Origin: Myotis daubentonii
Taxonomy: Eukaryota; Chordata; Mammalia; Chiroptera; Vespertilionidae
NCBI RefSeq assembly: GCF_963259705.1
Contig: NC_081849.1
Span: forward strand, 58,872,093-58,936,092
DNA length: 64,000 nt
Direction of reading: 5' to 3'
In this document: in pieces, positions 33,726-47,100 of the stretch
Numbering within the stretch: position 1 is the first letter of the stretch
Layout: every line of letters starts with the position of its first letter
Made by a program: the position numbers and the translations under genes
The notes under the pieces: generated by a model
Databases searched by the model: none
Seen by the model: the letters and a program-made list of their open reading frames with translations, nothing else
What the model was told of the DNA's origin: nothing

Positions 33726-34794
33726 TTGGCTCTCAAAATTGTTATTCAAGGCTCTTAATTAAATTTAATTAAACAATGGAACCAACTAAATTGATCATTT
33801 TAATCTTAATTGTAGTGATGAAATATTTCATCACACATTATAATTTTAATTTCTTTCTGTCCAGAATCACAGTGTTTGATTAAAGCATCTTAACTGATAA
33901 AAATGGTAATTTTTAACTTAAATGTCATAAAAATTCAAAGGAAATAGCTATTTCCTCCTCCATTTGCCCTCGTTTTTTAAGGAAAGCATTGAGTAATATT
34001 TGTGCATTCATTCATTCATTCACTCATGAGACTTTTTCTGAAAGCTGATAAAGCCAGATGAGCGTCAGGCATCCTGGGAAAACATGGTGAGGAGAAGGAA
34101 AGGGGGTTCAGCAGAGAGGACGGCTCTTGCATGAGGAAGCTGAGTGACTGTCATGGGCCTTTGGGCTCTGGAAGCCCCTGCACTGGCTCATGAGGTGAGG
34201 CATCCAGGCACACCGAGGGAAGATGCCCACCAGAGCTTTACCTATGCCTCCTATTCTCCTTATGATCGTATCCAGTGAGCACGAAGAGCTTCTATCTACC
34301 ACGATAGGTGGTATTAAATTTTTGTCTAAGTTGTTGGTGTAAGGAATATTCATAATTTAGGATGAAAAGTGAACAGAGACTAAATAAACACAGCAATCAT
34401 TCTTAGTAGATGGTAATGTATTTAGAACATAGAACAAAATACTGTGGAAATTATAAACAGGCAAGTTAAAAAAAGTGATGAAAATAAGTAAAGTCAATTA
34501 TTAACCAAAAAGTGTTTAACATATTCTGAGGGAAAGATCAGAAAAGGATTATTGTTATAGTTGTTGCTGTCATTATAGGTAACATTGCACTCGGCAAAGG
34601 GAATAGACCAGTTGTCAGTTGTAGTCTTCAGTCCCTCTACTTATCTTTGCATTTTAGTTGTTTTGTTTTATTTTAATATAAGCTCCTTGATCTTATATGT
34701 GGACTGCATTAAGCATTCATCTATTCAACTTCTATCTATTGAACAACTTACCTTTTGACAGACAGTTGACTTAGTAACTTTGTTCCACCCCTCT

Positions 34795-34930
34795 AATCTT
34801 CTACCACAATGCTCGGTAGGCATTGTTACTGCTCTGTAATAGATGATAAAATGACTCATGGAGATAAGCAACTCACCGAGGGTTGCAGTTAGTACATGGA
34901 AAAGTTAGCCTTGAAATCTGAGTCCAGCCT
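34795..34930 (-). repeat. MIR SINE fragment
   Basis: Antisense MIR-like core (gatgataaaatgactcatgg, then aactcaccgagggttgcagt). Diverged. Confidence 0.55.
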
Positions 34931-35329
34931 GTTTGTTTGAGAGACCTCCTTGCTTCTACAAAAGAGAGCATCCATGTCTGTATGTGTGTGCACATGTGTG
35001 AAAACGAAACACACACACTCCAATCTCAGGGAAATGAAAAGTCTGGGTCTTGTCACTTTACTGTGCCTTGGAATCCAGATTTTTAAAGCTGTGATTCTGC
35101 TACTTAACTTTACTAATTATTTGCTATTGTTTGTTCTCATAACGTCACACCGAAGATCATTCTCTACCATGGAAATCCGTATGAGAAGAAAGATTTGAAA
35201 TAAATTTACTTTCTTCTGTTTCCTTTTGTTCACTTATTTTTTTTCTTTTAAGTAAAAAGAGAAAACATTTTTTGTTCTGTCCTCTTTATTTTAATATTGA
35301 TTGTTTTACTTAAATAATGATAATCAATT

Positions 35330-35660
35330 TTTCATGCAAGGTTTCCATCTCAGCAGACAAATGCATTTAGATGGGCACACACACTAAAAAGCTTTGCTTC
35401 TGTTTCTGTGATTAATTGAGATGCAGGGAGTGATGGGTGTGGAGTAAAAATAGAAATGCAATTAGTGCAACTAGGCATGAAATACGTTCAAATACAAGCA
35501 GAATGTCTCCCCAGTTACTGATCTCTTTCGGGGCTCTGGAGGATTTGCATTCCATTAGTAAGTCACTGGAATGGAAATCTTCAGACTTTAGGGAGACCAG
35601 AGCATTAAGAAAAATGGAATTAACTTTAACTGCAAACTGAGTCAGCACAATAGGCCATTA
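35330..35660. promoter_or_regulatory. Candidate conserved non-coding element / enhancer
   Basis: Repeat-free block with a dense set of motif matches. ATTTGCAT (POU octamer) is at 35543-35550 and overlaps CATTCCA (TEAD type) at 35549-35555. GGAATG, the inverted TEAD core, is at 35568-35573. TGAGTCAGCA (AP-1/MAF-NRF2 type) is at 35638-35647. Homeodomain TAAT cores lie around 35411 and 35657. Motif matches alone are weak evidence; only the clustering and the absence of repeats make this worth listing. Confidence 0.3.
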
Positions 35661-36324
35661 ATTCTTCTGCTTGGGTGTATATCATGCTGAGCTTTGGTGG
35701 GCGGGCTTCTGAAATGTTAGGACTGAGTTTATAAAGCATTGCAAGGACTAAATGATGGTTATCTATCATCCCAGACTTTGCCCTCACCACTGGCAAACTG
35801 ATATCTACTGTGACTCAAAACCAGTATTGAAATATAGGCAAACATGTTTGCTAAAACCAATGGATATGGACCTTTACTTAGAAAAATTGCATACAGTCTA
35901 TTTTAAGAAAATTAATTTATGTTGCACTTTATGGAATATCAATCATTCCTAGTATTAAAAAATCCTTGTCCTCAATTGATAGAAAAAAATTACAATGCCT
36001 CAAATATTATCATTTCAAAGATGAGAAATTCCATCTTTCTGTATAGCTCCATAACCAATAGGAGTTGACTGACTTTGCTTTCTTTAGAAATAAGTAGTTT
36101 TACAGATGTTTTAAAGTAAATTTCTAAGTATAAAATGTATTGAAATATTTTGTATTTTCAAGCTACCTGTGGCACTCCTGATTTCTGATCATCTTCACTT
36201 TCTTCCCTTACTGTGCTCTGCATCCTCTTTGAGAATCTCAATCTGTAACAGATATCATCTCATTTGATCATCCCTGGGAATGATAACTGTTAACAACTGC
36301 CATGTAATGATTGCTTACCCCGGG

Positions 36325-36495
36325 ATTTCTCACACTTGGCAATACTGACATTTGGCTCTGGATAATTCTTTGTCATAAGGGCTACCCTGTGCATTGTGGA
36401 GTATTTAGAAAGATTCCTGGCCTCTGTCCACTAGATTCCAGGAGCAACTCCCCATACTAGCAATGTCCCTTGGTGTCAAAAATCTTCTCTGATTG
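36325..36495 (-). mobile_element. MER5A-like hAT-Charlie fragment
   Basis: Matches the MER5A consensus in antisense: cttggcaatactgacatttg, ggataattctttgtcataag, ctgtgcattgtggagtattt and ggcctctgtccactagattc. Ancient and non-coding. Confidence 0.8.
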
Positions 36496-36559
36496 ACTAG
36501 TTTATCTTCTACTAGATAGTATTTCATTTGATTCTATCAAAACTTTGCAAAATATGTAA

Positions 36560-37000
36560 GACTGTGTTAATCAGAGTCTTGGCAGGAAACAGAACCTACA
36601 CAGTATGGATCATAGACTTACGATGCTTAGGGATGTTGAGGCACGCAGAAAATAGCAATAACAGGAAGCAATAATAGCAATAATTCCCTCCCCTGGGATT
36701 GAAGAAGCAAGGAGAGGAAACAATATTCCTGGAATGCTGGGCAAGGTGGAGCCAGCGATCAGAGGCTTCCAGAGGGAGATGAATGCAGAGGAGACAGAGC
36801 TGTTGCAGCACTTGTAGAGGAGAGAGCATAGGACATCCTGGCCCCTCCCTCCTCCTCAATCTTTGGATCACTAGCCAGTCCTACCAGTCAATTTGAGCAC
36901 CAATGAAAGAATTGAATCCCACCAGCAAAGGACTAGACTGATGCAACCCTCAGCCTCCATGAGCCCAAGTATCCAATCAGATGGCCACAGCCCTGTGAAA
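36560..37000. repeat. Probable ancient dispersed repeat, unassigned
   Basis: Begins gtgttaatcagagtcttggcaggaaacag when read across 36566-36594, a form seen in dispersed mammalian repeats, and is followed by purine-rich sequence. A 91-codon antisense frame at 36596-36871 shows no recognisable domain. Confidence 0.4.
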
Positions 37001-37964
37001 TAAGGAAGGTGTTAGTTAGACTTCTATGTTTCACAATGAAGAGTCGGGCTCAGAAAGCACTGGAATCTCACTGACAACCCCACAGCTGGAAAGTGATGTC
37101 ATGTGGACTCAACTCCACGTGTTTCCACTGAAAACACAATGCCTTTTCTGCTCCACCTTTTGAAGTGGTTAATCAATTGATTTACTCCCTCTGGACAGGT
37201 AACCTGTAGTTTAATCCATTTAGAGTGCATCATAAAATCATGCCTAAATCCAAGTCTCAGAATCTGATATTTGTTCTACATATCCATTTAGTTAGGGATT
37301 CCTATTTATTGGTTATAGCTTTTCAGAGGCAAAATTGGTGTGATTAGGGGAATTTTAAAATAAATATTTAAAGAAAAAGTCTAAGTAAATTAATACAGTG
37401 TGGGAGGCCCAGAAAGTGATAAATTTTAGGGGTGCAGTCATTAAGCTTTTTGTTCTCGATCCTCATTTCTTCCGTCTCCCCATTTTCTACTTGTACAATA
37501 TTTTCAGGACCCCATTTTTTACTTTTTTCAATATTTTCAGGCACAAAATCAGTTGTAGAACACACAAAAAATTTAACTTGTTTTATTTTTTGCAACTGAA
37601 TATTTCTTTCAAATTCTCATTTCACTTAGCCAGTTCCAAGGAAACCTAGAATACGTGGGTTCAAGGAGAAGCTGCAGAGAAGTGGTGCAGGTCGGAGGAG
37701 AGCATTGAGGGGAGGGAGAGAACAAAGATAAAACTTAAGTAGAAATATTTAAAGTCTAAAAGCAAAATAAAGAAAGAGATAAATAAACTTTTAAGTTCCA
37801 CCTGTGATACTATTTGTAGTAGGTATAATACAAAATTCCTTCAAAGAAAGCATTCTCACAGATCAAAAAATCTGGCTAAATTATAACATTGTGTCTGGTA
37901 CAGATGATTAACAATACTTTGGAAAAGCAGTTTTTATATTTTTTATGGTATTCGGACTTAAGGT

Positions 37965-38230
37965 GGAGGAGCAGTATTATCGGTAGTTAGAAGACTGGAC
38001 TTGAGCTAGACTACCTGTTACAGCTTCCGGCTTCACCCCAGTTTATCTATGACCTTGGGCAAGTTACTTACCCTCTCTCTGTGTTTTGTTTTCACACTGA
38101 TATATAATCAAGGTATAAATAGAGTCTATGCCATATGGATTTTTTTATGCTTAAACAAGTTAATATTGACAAAGTGCTTAGAGCAGTTTGTCATAGAAAT
38201 CAATCATTATATAAAATTTAGCTATAATCA
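37965..38230 (+). repeat. MIR SINE
   Basis: Sense MIR: gttagaagactggacttgag, then tatgaccttgggcaagttac, then aaagtgcttagagcagtttg, continuing into a tandemly repeated tail (next entry). Confidence 0.82.
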
Positions 38231-38350
38231 GGAGTCATTATATAAATGTTAGCTATCACAATATAAATCAGTGGAACATAGGAATCACTATATAAATTTT
38301 ATATAAAATATATAATGTAGAAATCACTATATAAAAGTTAGCCAACATCA
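38195..38350. repeat. Degenerate tandem repeats derived from a MIR tail
   Basis: Four related units of about 25-35 bp carry tcattatataaaatttagct, tcattatataaatgttagct, tcactatataaattttatat and tcactatataaaagttagcc. The second unit is close to the MIR 3' end, so the tail seems to have been amplified locally. Confidence 0.75.
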
Positions 38351-38362
38351 GAAATGTCTTTT

Positions 38363-38405
38363 CCATCATCATCATCACCACCACCACCACCACCATCATC
38401 ATCAT
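38363..38405. repeat. (CAT)n/(CAC)n microsatellite
   Basis: Trinucleotide repeat with a CAC-rich middle. Confidence 0.96.
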
Positions 38406-39141
38406 TGATTTCTACTATACAGAAATTCAATCCAATGTTTCCATTTTTCTAAAAGATCATTACTTAAAAACACAATAAATCACGACTAATTATAAAGTAT
38501 CACTATTTTAAATAGTTTAACTGAAGAAATAACAACATATATATGAATAATGTGCATTTGTATTTCAGAACATATAACCTAACTCATAACTTTTTAACTC
38601 TAACACTTGGCCACCCTTCCTTTCTAATTCATTGTATCCTCAACGTACAGAAAGTTTTATTTAAAGTGGTCAGAATGAGACATAAATTATATGCTACTGA
38701 GGTGTCTTCTTACTACCAGAAGTCAGGCCAGAGTCCCTGAAATCACATTAGGGCACTGTTTTTGTGGTTATTGAGTTTCACCCTTGAGAAAATTAGAAGG
38801 GCTGACACAGAAGGATAATAAATCTTACTCTGACCCAAGCATATTTAGTGATTAAGTTTCCTGCTAACAATTCAATTCTGTTTGATAAAATAAATACAAA
38901 ACTAATGTTTTAACTCCTTTTCCACTTTACATTTAGAGACGTATAAAAGCATTTCACACATCTCATAAAAATAAGTACTATATTTGTCTGTTTAATTCAA
39001 GGTCAATGCCTTGTTTCCATGCTTTGGGTTTTAATTTGAGGTGACAAGGGACTAAAAAAAAGGGGGAGCCACTGTTTATACACAGGAGCAACTGGCTCTC
39101 TATTTTTAATTTTTATCTATTTTCTTTGTCTCAATCCCCAG

Positions 39142-39273
39142 CCTCTGAGCCCAACTTGAAGGTGCGGTCCAGGTTAAAACAGAAAGTGGCAGAGAGGAGA
39201 AGCAGCCCCTTACTCAGGCGGAAGGATGGAAATGTTGTCACTTCATTCAAGAAGCGAATGTTTGAGGTGACAG
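39142..39273 (+). CDS. HDAC9: HDAC9 exon 7: first 14-3-3 site and nuclear localisation region
   Basis: 132 nt, entering with CC (completes Ala) after ctcaatccccag and leaving with G of a Glu codon before the donor gtaatt. It encodes [15 protein letters not shown], then [15 protein letters not shown] and [13 protein letters not shown]. The leading Ser sits in RKTASEPNL and corresponds to the phosphoserine usually numbered near 220, a target of CaMK and PKD-type kinases whose phosphorylation recruits 14-3-3 and drives nuclear export. The following Arg/Lys clusters form the class IIa nuclear localisation region, which 14-3-3 binding masks. All key residues are present. Confidence 0.98.
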
Positions 39274-42200
39274 GTAATTGAGGATTGGGCAGACACACAC
39301 TAAAAAAAAATGCTGGTGGCAGGAATGAAAAAGAAAAGTTTAGAATAAATATGCCTGTTGCATTTGAGGAGAAACATTTCTTGAAACAAGATTATATTGA
39401 AAATTCACTAGTAGTTCAGTATTCACCAACTGTGTTAAACAGGAAATGAATGAAAAACAGAAAAATGTGTCAATCTAGGCATAACTAGGGAAGCCAAAGC
39501 TCACCTTAATCTTTTCAGAAACAGGCAGTCCATTCGGGGAATGCCAACCAGGAGGATATAACTTTTAATGAAATTTGATGAGAAATGAGCAGAGGGAGGT
39601 CGGAGAAGAACACTTCCCCATACTCAGACATGAATGTACGAAATACATCTGGGAAAATTAAACTACGTGGAACAGCAAACCTTGACTTTTCAACAAATTT
39701 ACAGAACTCATAAATGACTTTATGTGTTTACTAGTGAACTGGGACTTATGGCAGGAGGGGGATATATTGCCTTTTATGAAGGGAAAGAATCTGTCATTTT
39801 CACTAGTCTCAAATGGAAGAGTTCTTATTTTTTTAGCTGCCCAGTTAGTAGTGGGGTGAACAGGTTAGGAAATTCAACCTGATGTCTTACAAAGCCCCCT
39901 AGTCCCAGTTGTACCTGGTCTGAAATTAGAGAAAACCTAGGGATACAAGAACCAAAAAGGCTAGCCAAAACAATAATACCAACTACTGTTTGGTGAGTAC
40001 CTACTTAGAGCTATGCATTATGGCTGGTCATTCCCTTCAGTTGCATCAATAAAGAAGTGGTAATCTACAACTATTTTTCTTCATTCTCAAGGAAAATTGT
40101 TCTTATATAATCAGTTGCTGTTTTATTTCTCCAAGACCAGATTCTATTCTTATCAGATTTCTAAAAAGTATTTTCTGTATCTCCTTTGCCAATGGTGATG
40201 TCTACTCTGGGGAGACAATATATATAGAGGATACGAATGCAATTTATTAGTTTGACGGGTTGTTTAGGGAGAAAAGTTTAGTCTTCTATTAAATCCTGAC
40301 AGATGAATATGTTTATCTGAAGAAAAGTATTAGTGGGAAATTTTTTCCTTGAGGGATAAGCAATATTAAATAAAGAAAGAAAAATTATTTTGACTAGAGT
40401 TTATATTTATTTTACACTATAAAATACAATCACTAATTTAGATTAATTGGATTCTAAACTAAGAGTTAATAGACTTTTTTTTCAAGTAAAAATCTTAAGT
40501 TTTCATAATAGAGGTCCTTGGTGTGGTGGGAGAGTTGGGGAGTGAAGCGGTGCTTTAATGAATACAAAGAATAATCAACATATTAATTGTCTAATATAAA
40601 TAAATATAGGTGGTTTTTCTAACTGGAGAGGGAAGACTCCCTCATAACAGAAAAACTTGAAGTAAATAGAAAAACATATAAATTGCTTTTTTTAACTTTA
40701 AATTTTTATTATGTAAGGTCATATTTATTTATCCCAATGTTCTTTTTTACTTTCCTCTTAATCTCTTTTCTTTATCATAACCCTTTCTCTACAGTCACAT
40801 CATTCTTAACAAATTTCAGTGAAATTTAACTTAATGCCTATCAGAGTTATGACTAATTTTCATTTATAAGAGTTCCCATTTGCTAGTGTTTTACTCGAGT
40901 TTATTTTCTTTTGAAATGTCATGTTTTTCTCTTCCTAATTTTGAGAGGTAATGACTCCCCTTTTCATCTGAGAATAATAATGTGTATTCAGAAAGAGGCC
41001 TGTGCATTTATTAGACACACATTTCTAGTAAATGAACAGAGACTGGTAGATATTTTAACAGGTTTGTTGTACTTGCTCTAAATGTGTTCAGAGAATGTGA
41101 ATTACAGGACACACAGCTTTTTTCACCTGTCCTCCTTGTCCTTTCTCTGCCAGCTTTCGTGTCATTTGGGTGAGCTCTGTTTGGATTTTAATGCTAATTA
41201 TTTTTGCTATCTGGTCAGAGAGTAGCATAGCATCATAGCAGTTAAATCGCTCTTGCTTTTTGGCGCTCACCTCTGTATCTCGTCTCCAGTGCATAGGCTC
41301 CGTGGCTGCTGTCTGACACCCATACCACCTCTTTCCTCCCAGTAGCTGACATGGAACCACTTGCCACCTTCCTCTGTTTCAAACTCAGGTTTTCTGCCCT
41401 TCTCCCTACCCAGGCCATGTTATTTTTTCAGTTCTAGGCCTTAGCACATCCCTGTGCCCATGGCGCCCTCTCTCCCACTCCCCCCTTCTCCATTGTCCCA
41501 TTTCCTGAACTACTCTTAGTTAAGTCCTTGCTGCAATATCTTTTCTGAGATTTTTTCTCATTGTTCCCAGAAAGTTAGTTGCTACATTTCCTCCCAGACC
41601 TTTTCCAGTGGGAAGTTGTAGAATCCTGTTCCAATATGTGTTGCCTTCCAGTGTAGTGCTTATCACAGTGATTCTACACAAGGAAATCCTTCTGTCTGAA
41701 TATCACATAAGATCTTATAAATAAGATTTTATAAATAAGAGCTTTTAAATTGACAAGACAGAATGTTTAAGGCAATAGTTCCTGTTGTTTTTTTTTAAAG
41801 GCAGAGTATGGAAGTGAGACATCAAGGAAAAGTCAGTACTAGTCATATAGGAAAGACAAGAGTTAGGAGTCTGTGGGTGGAAAAGAAGCTTCTAGGAGGA
41901 TTTTTTTTTAATGTGCATTTTCTTCTTTAAAAGAAAAGTAACCAAGACAGGCAGAGGTTAAAAAAAAAACCCAAGATTTATCAGAATGTATGCAAGATAT
42001 ACAGACAGAAAGGTAGTGGGCAAGATATGTTCAAGAATTTTATGATACCCAAGACTTCATGAAATCCCACAGTAAGTAGGTGGCAGGATCAGAATTCTGT
42101 CGTCCATCTCACCTCCTTTCCTTTGTTATGGCACCTCTCAGTAGAGAAATCTTGATAAAAGAAAGTTGAAATTCAGGGGTGTTCCAAGGGAGGACAGGCA

Positions 42201-43463
42201 AATATTGACCACAGATTGGGAGCTCCTGTTCCCTGGCAGACAGATGGTGTATGAGCCAGGCTTTGATCTTCGAGGTGGGACTGGGCCAGCAATGAAAAAA
42301 GTGGAGGAGAAGGTGAATGAAAAGCATGAAATGGGGCACTTAATGCAGAGTAGGTGATTTAAATTTGAGCGTAGAGCACAGGAAGGACAATAACAGAAAG
42401 TCATGGTAAGTTCCATTTGGAAGCAGGGGAATGTCAAATGGCGTCTGAAGGTCATTAGGGAGGTCAGACTTATACATCTTTGCACCCAGATGAGGTTTGG
42501 ATTTTGGACTTCCGTGTTGCTTTAGAAGTACATTCTGGAACTTGTCCCTTTCCCTCTTACCTTAGAGTTTCCTCACCTGGACCTGACCAAACCTTTCTGA
42601 ACCAGCGCCACACCATGTTAAGTAGCCAATAGGAATAGTTTCTTTGGTTCCAGCGTGTGGCTTTTGCCTTTATAAGCTCTAGCTATCTTTGTCTTCCCTG
42701 GGGCACAGGTCGGTTATCCCTCTGAATCTGTGTCTCCCAGATCCAGTTTGTTTTCCATTGCAGATAAACTTCTAATCTAAACTGTTTGGCAGCCTCAGAC
42801 CTTTATTGATGGACAGGCACGTGGGAAAACTTGTCTCACTATGACCCATCTCACTGGCAACAGTTTAGGGGAACGTTTCCAGAGGCTACTGTAGTAACTC
42901 AGAAATATCAGCAGACTTTTCTAGAGTCCCTGAGAGAATAATGAAGGTTGAGGGCTTAAATCGAACCGATGGTAGTCAGAAGTAGAGGAGAGATCATGTA
43001 AAGAACAAATAGAACTAACCTAGTAACTGATTAGTTTGGGGGCAAAGAAGGAAGTGAGAATGACTCTGAGGGTGGTGGTAAGCAGAGATAAGCAGAACAC
43101 ATTTAATACTGGAGTACATTGAATTTGATTCATATATAAAGATAGATTTAAAATGCCCAGCATCCCAAAAGGATTCAGGCTGGAATTTATGAGAGGTAAA
43201 GGCAAGAAATATAACTTTCATGAGGTGATAGGGGATGTCACAATATTAAATGATTTTGCAAAGGAAAGAGACTAGGGATAAGGCCACAAACTTAGGTGAA
43301 ATATTCACAAATGTGTCACCATTCTTTTTATTTACCAAAATGGTGCTTGTCCTCCCGTTAGGGGATAAAAACAAGGTTCAAGGCTGTATACTTTTTAGAG
43401 TATAACTAAAGTTCAGTTTTTATGTTTTTCGTGAATAAATTGGTGCATCCGAATGTTTTTCAG
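39274..43463 (+). other. HDAC9: HDAC9 intron 7
   Basis: About 4.2 kb without any young SINE, Helitron or hAT element that I can recognise. 41370-41700 looks like an old worn repeat, but I cannot assign it. No exon seen. Acceptor: gaatgtttttcag. Confidence 0.85.
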
Positions 43464-43579
43464 AATCCTCAGTCAGTAGCAGTTCTCCTGGTTCGGGTCC
43501 CAGTTCCCCAAACAATGGCCCAACTGGAAATGTCACTGAAAATGAAACTTCGGTTCTGCCACCGACTCCTCATGCGGAG
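43464..43579 (+). CDS. HDAC9: HDAC9 exon 8: Ser/Pro-rich linker
   Basis: 116 nt, entering with AA (completes Glu) and ending on a whole codon, CATGCGGAG, before the donor gtaaga. It encodes [18 protein letters not shown], then [20 protein letters not shown]. It is a low-complexity, probably disordered and heavily phosphorylatable linker between the localisation region and the next Gln-rich part, with several Ser-Pro and Thr-Pro sites. No catalytic role. The next intron begins at a codon boundary, so skipping exon 9 (123 nt) would keep the frame. Confidence 0.98.
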
Positions 43580-44029
43580 GTAAGACTCTTATTATTTTGG
43601 TTCATCCAAAAGTTAGATCTTCCTTGATAAGCTCCTGAAAACAAAGTGACATTTCTGAATGGAAGATTAAAGCCACATGTTCTTAGTGCCTTTTCTTATA
43701 AATTTATAAAATGTGTAATTGAGTAAACTTGACCTTATTTACAAAGTTTGGACACAATCAGATTTGAAATATTGAAATGTCATTCTTGTACATGCAACAG
43801 TGCTGAATATGTGCTTCCCAGAAGTTGAGCAGCTCAGTAGTCCTTCCGCTTGGATCTTGGTTATTTTTATGGGAGTAGACCTATCAGTAAGTATAAAAGC
43901 AACCTCATGCAAACCTCAAAGAAGAACAGCATAGCAAAGTAGGTTTTATTCATTTAACCTAAAAAGAAATTTTAAAAAAAATTGGAATATTATAGTTGAA
44001 GAACAATGTAAAAATGTGCTCCACTGAGC

Positions 44030-44125
44030 AAAAACTTAAGGACCTACTATGTGCCAGTCACTTTGCCTGGCAAGGGGGATATAAAGATCAATAAGATATG
44101 GGCTTTGTCCTTGAAGAACGAAATA
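44030..44125 (-). repeat. L2 LINE 3' fragment
   Basis: Antisense L2: aaggacctactatgtgccag, then ggggatataaagatcaataa, then ttgtccttgaagaacg. Confidence 0.75.
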
Positions 44126-47100
44126 TTAAAGAAAATTGGTCTAAAATAACACATACTCATGTTTTTTTGTGATTGTATTCAATGAATAATTTCTTAAAAC
44201 CAGTGATAATAAGAAAAGAGGAAAGTAAGTCAGGAGTCAGCATGAATTTGTCTATGGAGTTTCTGTATTAGTCTAAGCAAAGGCAATAGCTGCTCTTGTG
44301 GAATCAGCTGTGTTGAAGTTGCTGTCAATTGATTGAAACTCTCTGTTTTTCTTTTCTGTCATTGTAATGCCTCCTTCCCATGCATTCCTTTATACAGGAA
44401 AAGCTGGTGCGATAACTTCTCACTTATAGCTGTGACATGCTTCTTCCCTTGTATTTTATAGAGTCATGGGAACTTGAGGCTGAAATAGACTGATCAAATA
44501 TCTGATTCTTGGATCACCTGTATAGCTTTCCTGATATGTAATTATGAAACTTCTACTAGAACACTTCTACTTGCAGGAAGCTCACTTCACTGTCTCCCAC
44601 GACAATTCTGTTGATTTGGGACAGGGAGCGTGACTAACAGAAATGTCTTCTGTATCTTATGCCACAATCTGTGTCTCTAACACACACACTCACACACACA
44701 TGCACACAGATTTATAATAAATTATTTCTAAATTATTTGACTAAAATACAATTGAAAGCAGAAACCCAGAGTGTATCCATGGAAGCAAAGGGCTGAAGCC
44801 AATGAGGTCGTGTTTGTTCCTAGGACACATGTGTACTTGGGTTTTAGTTTTCGGGCCTCACAAAACTCAGTAGATAGAAAAGGCCAATACTGACCAAGGA
44901 GGATAATGCAATAGGAGACCCTCCAAACCTTAAGCTGGGGTCCCAAAAGCCCATATCTATGCAACATTGACAACCCCACCCCCAGACGTGTCCTGATGGG
45001 GACCACAGTGGTGCAGAATCTTTCCCTTAGAAATTGTAACCAAAGCTAGTCCTTGCATAGAGTTATAACCCAAATTTACAGAACCTCAAACTGTTAATTT
45101 GGTTTAAAGTGCCCCAGATTTGGAGTTCCCCTAAGTTTCTGGAAAAAAGAAAACATAAATCCTTTCTAGGGAAATATACATTTATCCTAAATTTCAAAAA
45201 TGTCCCTCAATTTTCCGAGAAAAATGGGTAGAGTATATAGGTACTGTCTTGCTTGTAACCATTGTTGAACTAATTGAAGAATAACAACTCTGGCCTCTAC
45301 ATTCTCTCCAGGCCCTTGATCTGTTTCTTGTTTCTTACTATACTGTGGCTCTTCATTCCCTTTTTCATTATCTTAACTAAAACATAATGCCTGATGGAGT
45401 AAATACCTCACATATATTTGTGGCCATAGATGGAAGTGGGATTTTTGGACTTTTGGTTATAGGTATTGTATTTGTTAGTGCAATTATATCTCCAGGATTG
45501 GTCAGTTTTCAGCAACCCTTTAGTCCATTTACAGGAAAAGAACAACTTGGTAACAATTATTTCTTAAGAATGTCAGATTTCCATCCGTTGTCATTTTAAA
45601 GAATGTGATGATTCTTGGTAATAGCTGGAATACTGAAGGGTTCTAAAGGGTTTGGCTCTGGATGAATTTGCCCTTGGGAAAAGAAAAATGACACAGTAAA
45701 CTACATTCGACAGCATGTGTGAGTCCCAGAAATGCATTGTTAGTGAGAAAAGGTGCAGAAGAGCACTTCCCAGCATGGCAGTGTTTTATAGGTTCAGAAG
45801 CAGAGCACGGCATTTTGATCAGGAAACCATATGCAGTAACAGTATATTTTAAAAAGGCAAGGGAGTGATGAACACGTTTAGCATGGCGGTTAACTCCCAG
45901 GAGGGAAGAAGGGGTTAGGGACACGGTCAGTTACTAAAGAGGAAGATGCATATATTCATCCATTATAAACACCTATGTACGTGTAGTACTTTGTACCACA
46001 TGAAGGAACCACCAAGAAATATTATATACTCATGAGATTGGAAATACATGGGAAAGGTGAGAGTTTCCTCTTTCCTTCAAGCTTTTCATGATCCTATCTT
46101 TAAATTTCAAAATAGGTACAGTGGAGAATGTATTAGTAAAGGAAAGGAATTTGCTTATATTATTTTTGTCCTTTTTATATTCCTAAAAGGTTGACTGTCA
46201 CAAATATTTGTTTAGATACCCAAGTTTTCAGCTAATTGTTGAACATTTTCTGTCACTAGAAACTTTCCTTCCACCCCCATTGTTTTTTAAAAAAAATCCC
46301 ACAAAAAATAAAAACCACAAAAGCAAATAAAAACCAAACCAGAAGGAAATGTGATTTAGTGCAGTGTGAAGGAGCAGAGGTATTTCTTCAGGTCAGTGCC
46401 AGGACATTCACTTCCAAAGCTGGAAAGACTAGTTCAAAAGCAAGTAGTGACTTACCCCATAATGAATTAATTGTGTGCCTGAACTATGAACCAAAAGGCC
46501 AGGTGGGCAGACCTTTCTACCCTGATGGGTAGCCTCTCCGTGGCCCAGAACAAAAAATTCCACCCTGATGGCTAACATGTGGTTTTCTGCTGCGTTGCGT
46601 TTACAAGGGGTCTGTAATGTAACTCATCCTGGAAAGGTGAGGAGACAACACAAGTCAAGCTCAGACTCTCAGCCAATTAATATCTTTGTTACACTGAAAG
46701 CTTCCACTTAACCTGAAGAAGAGATAAACAAAATATGTTCAGTCAATTCTTGATTAACAACCATTTTGAACTTAGTATGATTTTTAAAGACATATTCTAA
46801 GATTAATAATAACATATACTTTTATATCAACCAATGTTGGAGGTCCGGAAAATTAATAGCATTAACTATACTTTCAAAAATAAAGTGAGTTGCATACCTC
46901 ACCATTTACAAAATAGTGTAAGTTGCTTAAGTACCAGGGGTGAGTTTTTCTTTGAAAATAATTTAACCGTACATGTGCGAATGAATTCTTTATTCTGTGT
47001 CCTGTGAGTAGAAAACCATGTCACCTCATTCTTTCAGAGCCCATGTACATGAAAGGGATTCTAATCCCTCCTGCTCTTTGGGAACGAGGAAAGCAAGCCT

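Larger units (their letters stand above)
14815..39141 (+). other. HDAC9: HDAC9 intron 6 (24.3 kb)
   Basis: The largest intron here. It splits the Ala codon of the first 14-3-3 site. It holds a (CA)n run (14970-15011), a (GTAT)n run (19399-19439), old LINE-1 sequence (19443-24915), three tandem Helitrons (20866-23135), two further Helitrons (27800-28043, 30576-30840), two hAT elements (25598-25831, 28209-28423), four Ves SINEs, MIR, L2 and MER5A copies, and a degenerate tandem array (38195-38350). The block 35330-35660 is repeat-free and possibly conserved. No additional exon was recognised. Confidence 0.9.

Noticed and set aside
36596..36871. A 91-codon antisense frame.
   Set aside because: It lies within what looks like an old dispersed repeat, is low in complexity and shows no domain.
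38195..38350. Regularly spaced related units, considered as a CRISPR-like array.
   Set aside because: The units are AT-rich, diverged, and derived from a MIR tail in a mammalian intron. There are no distinct spacers.
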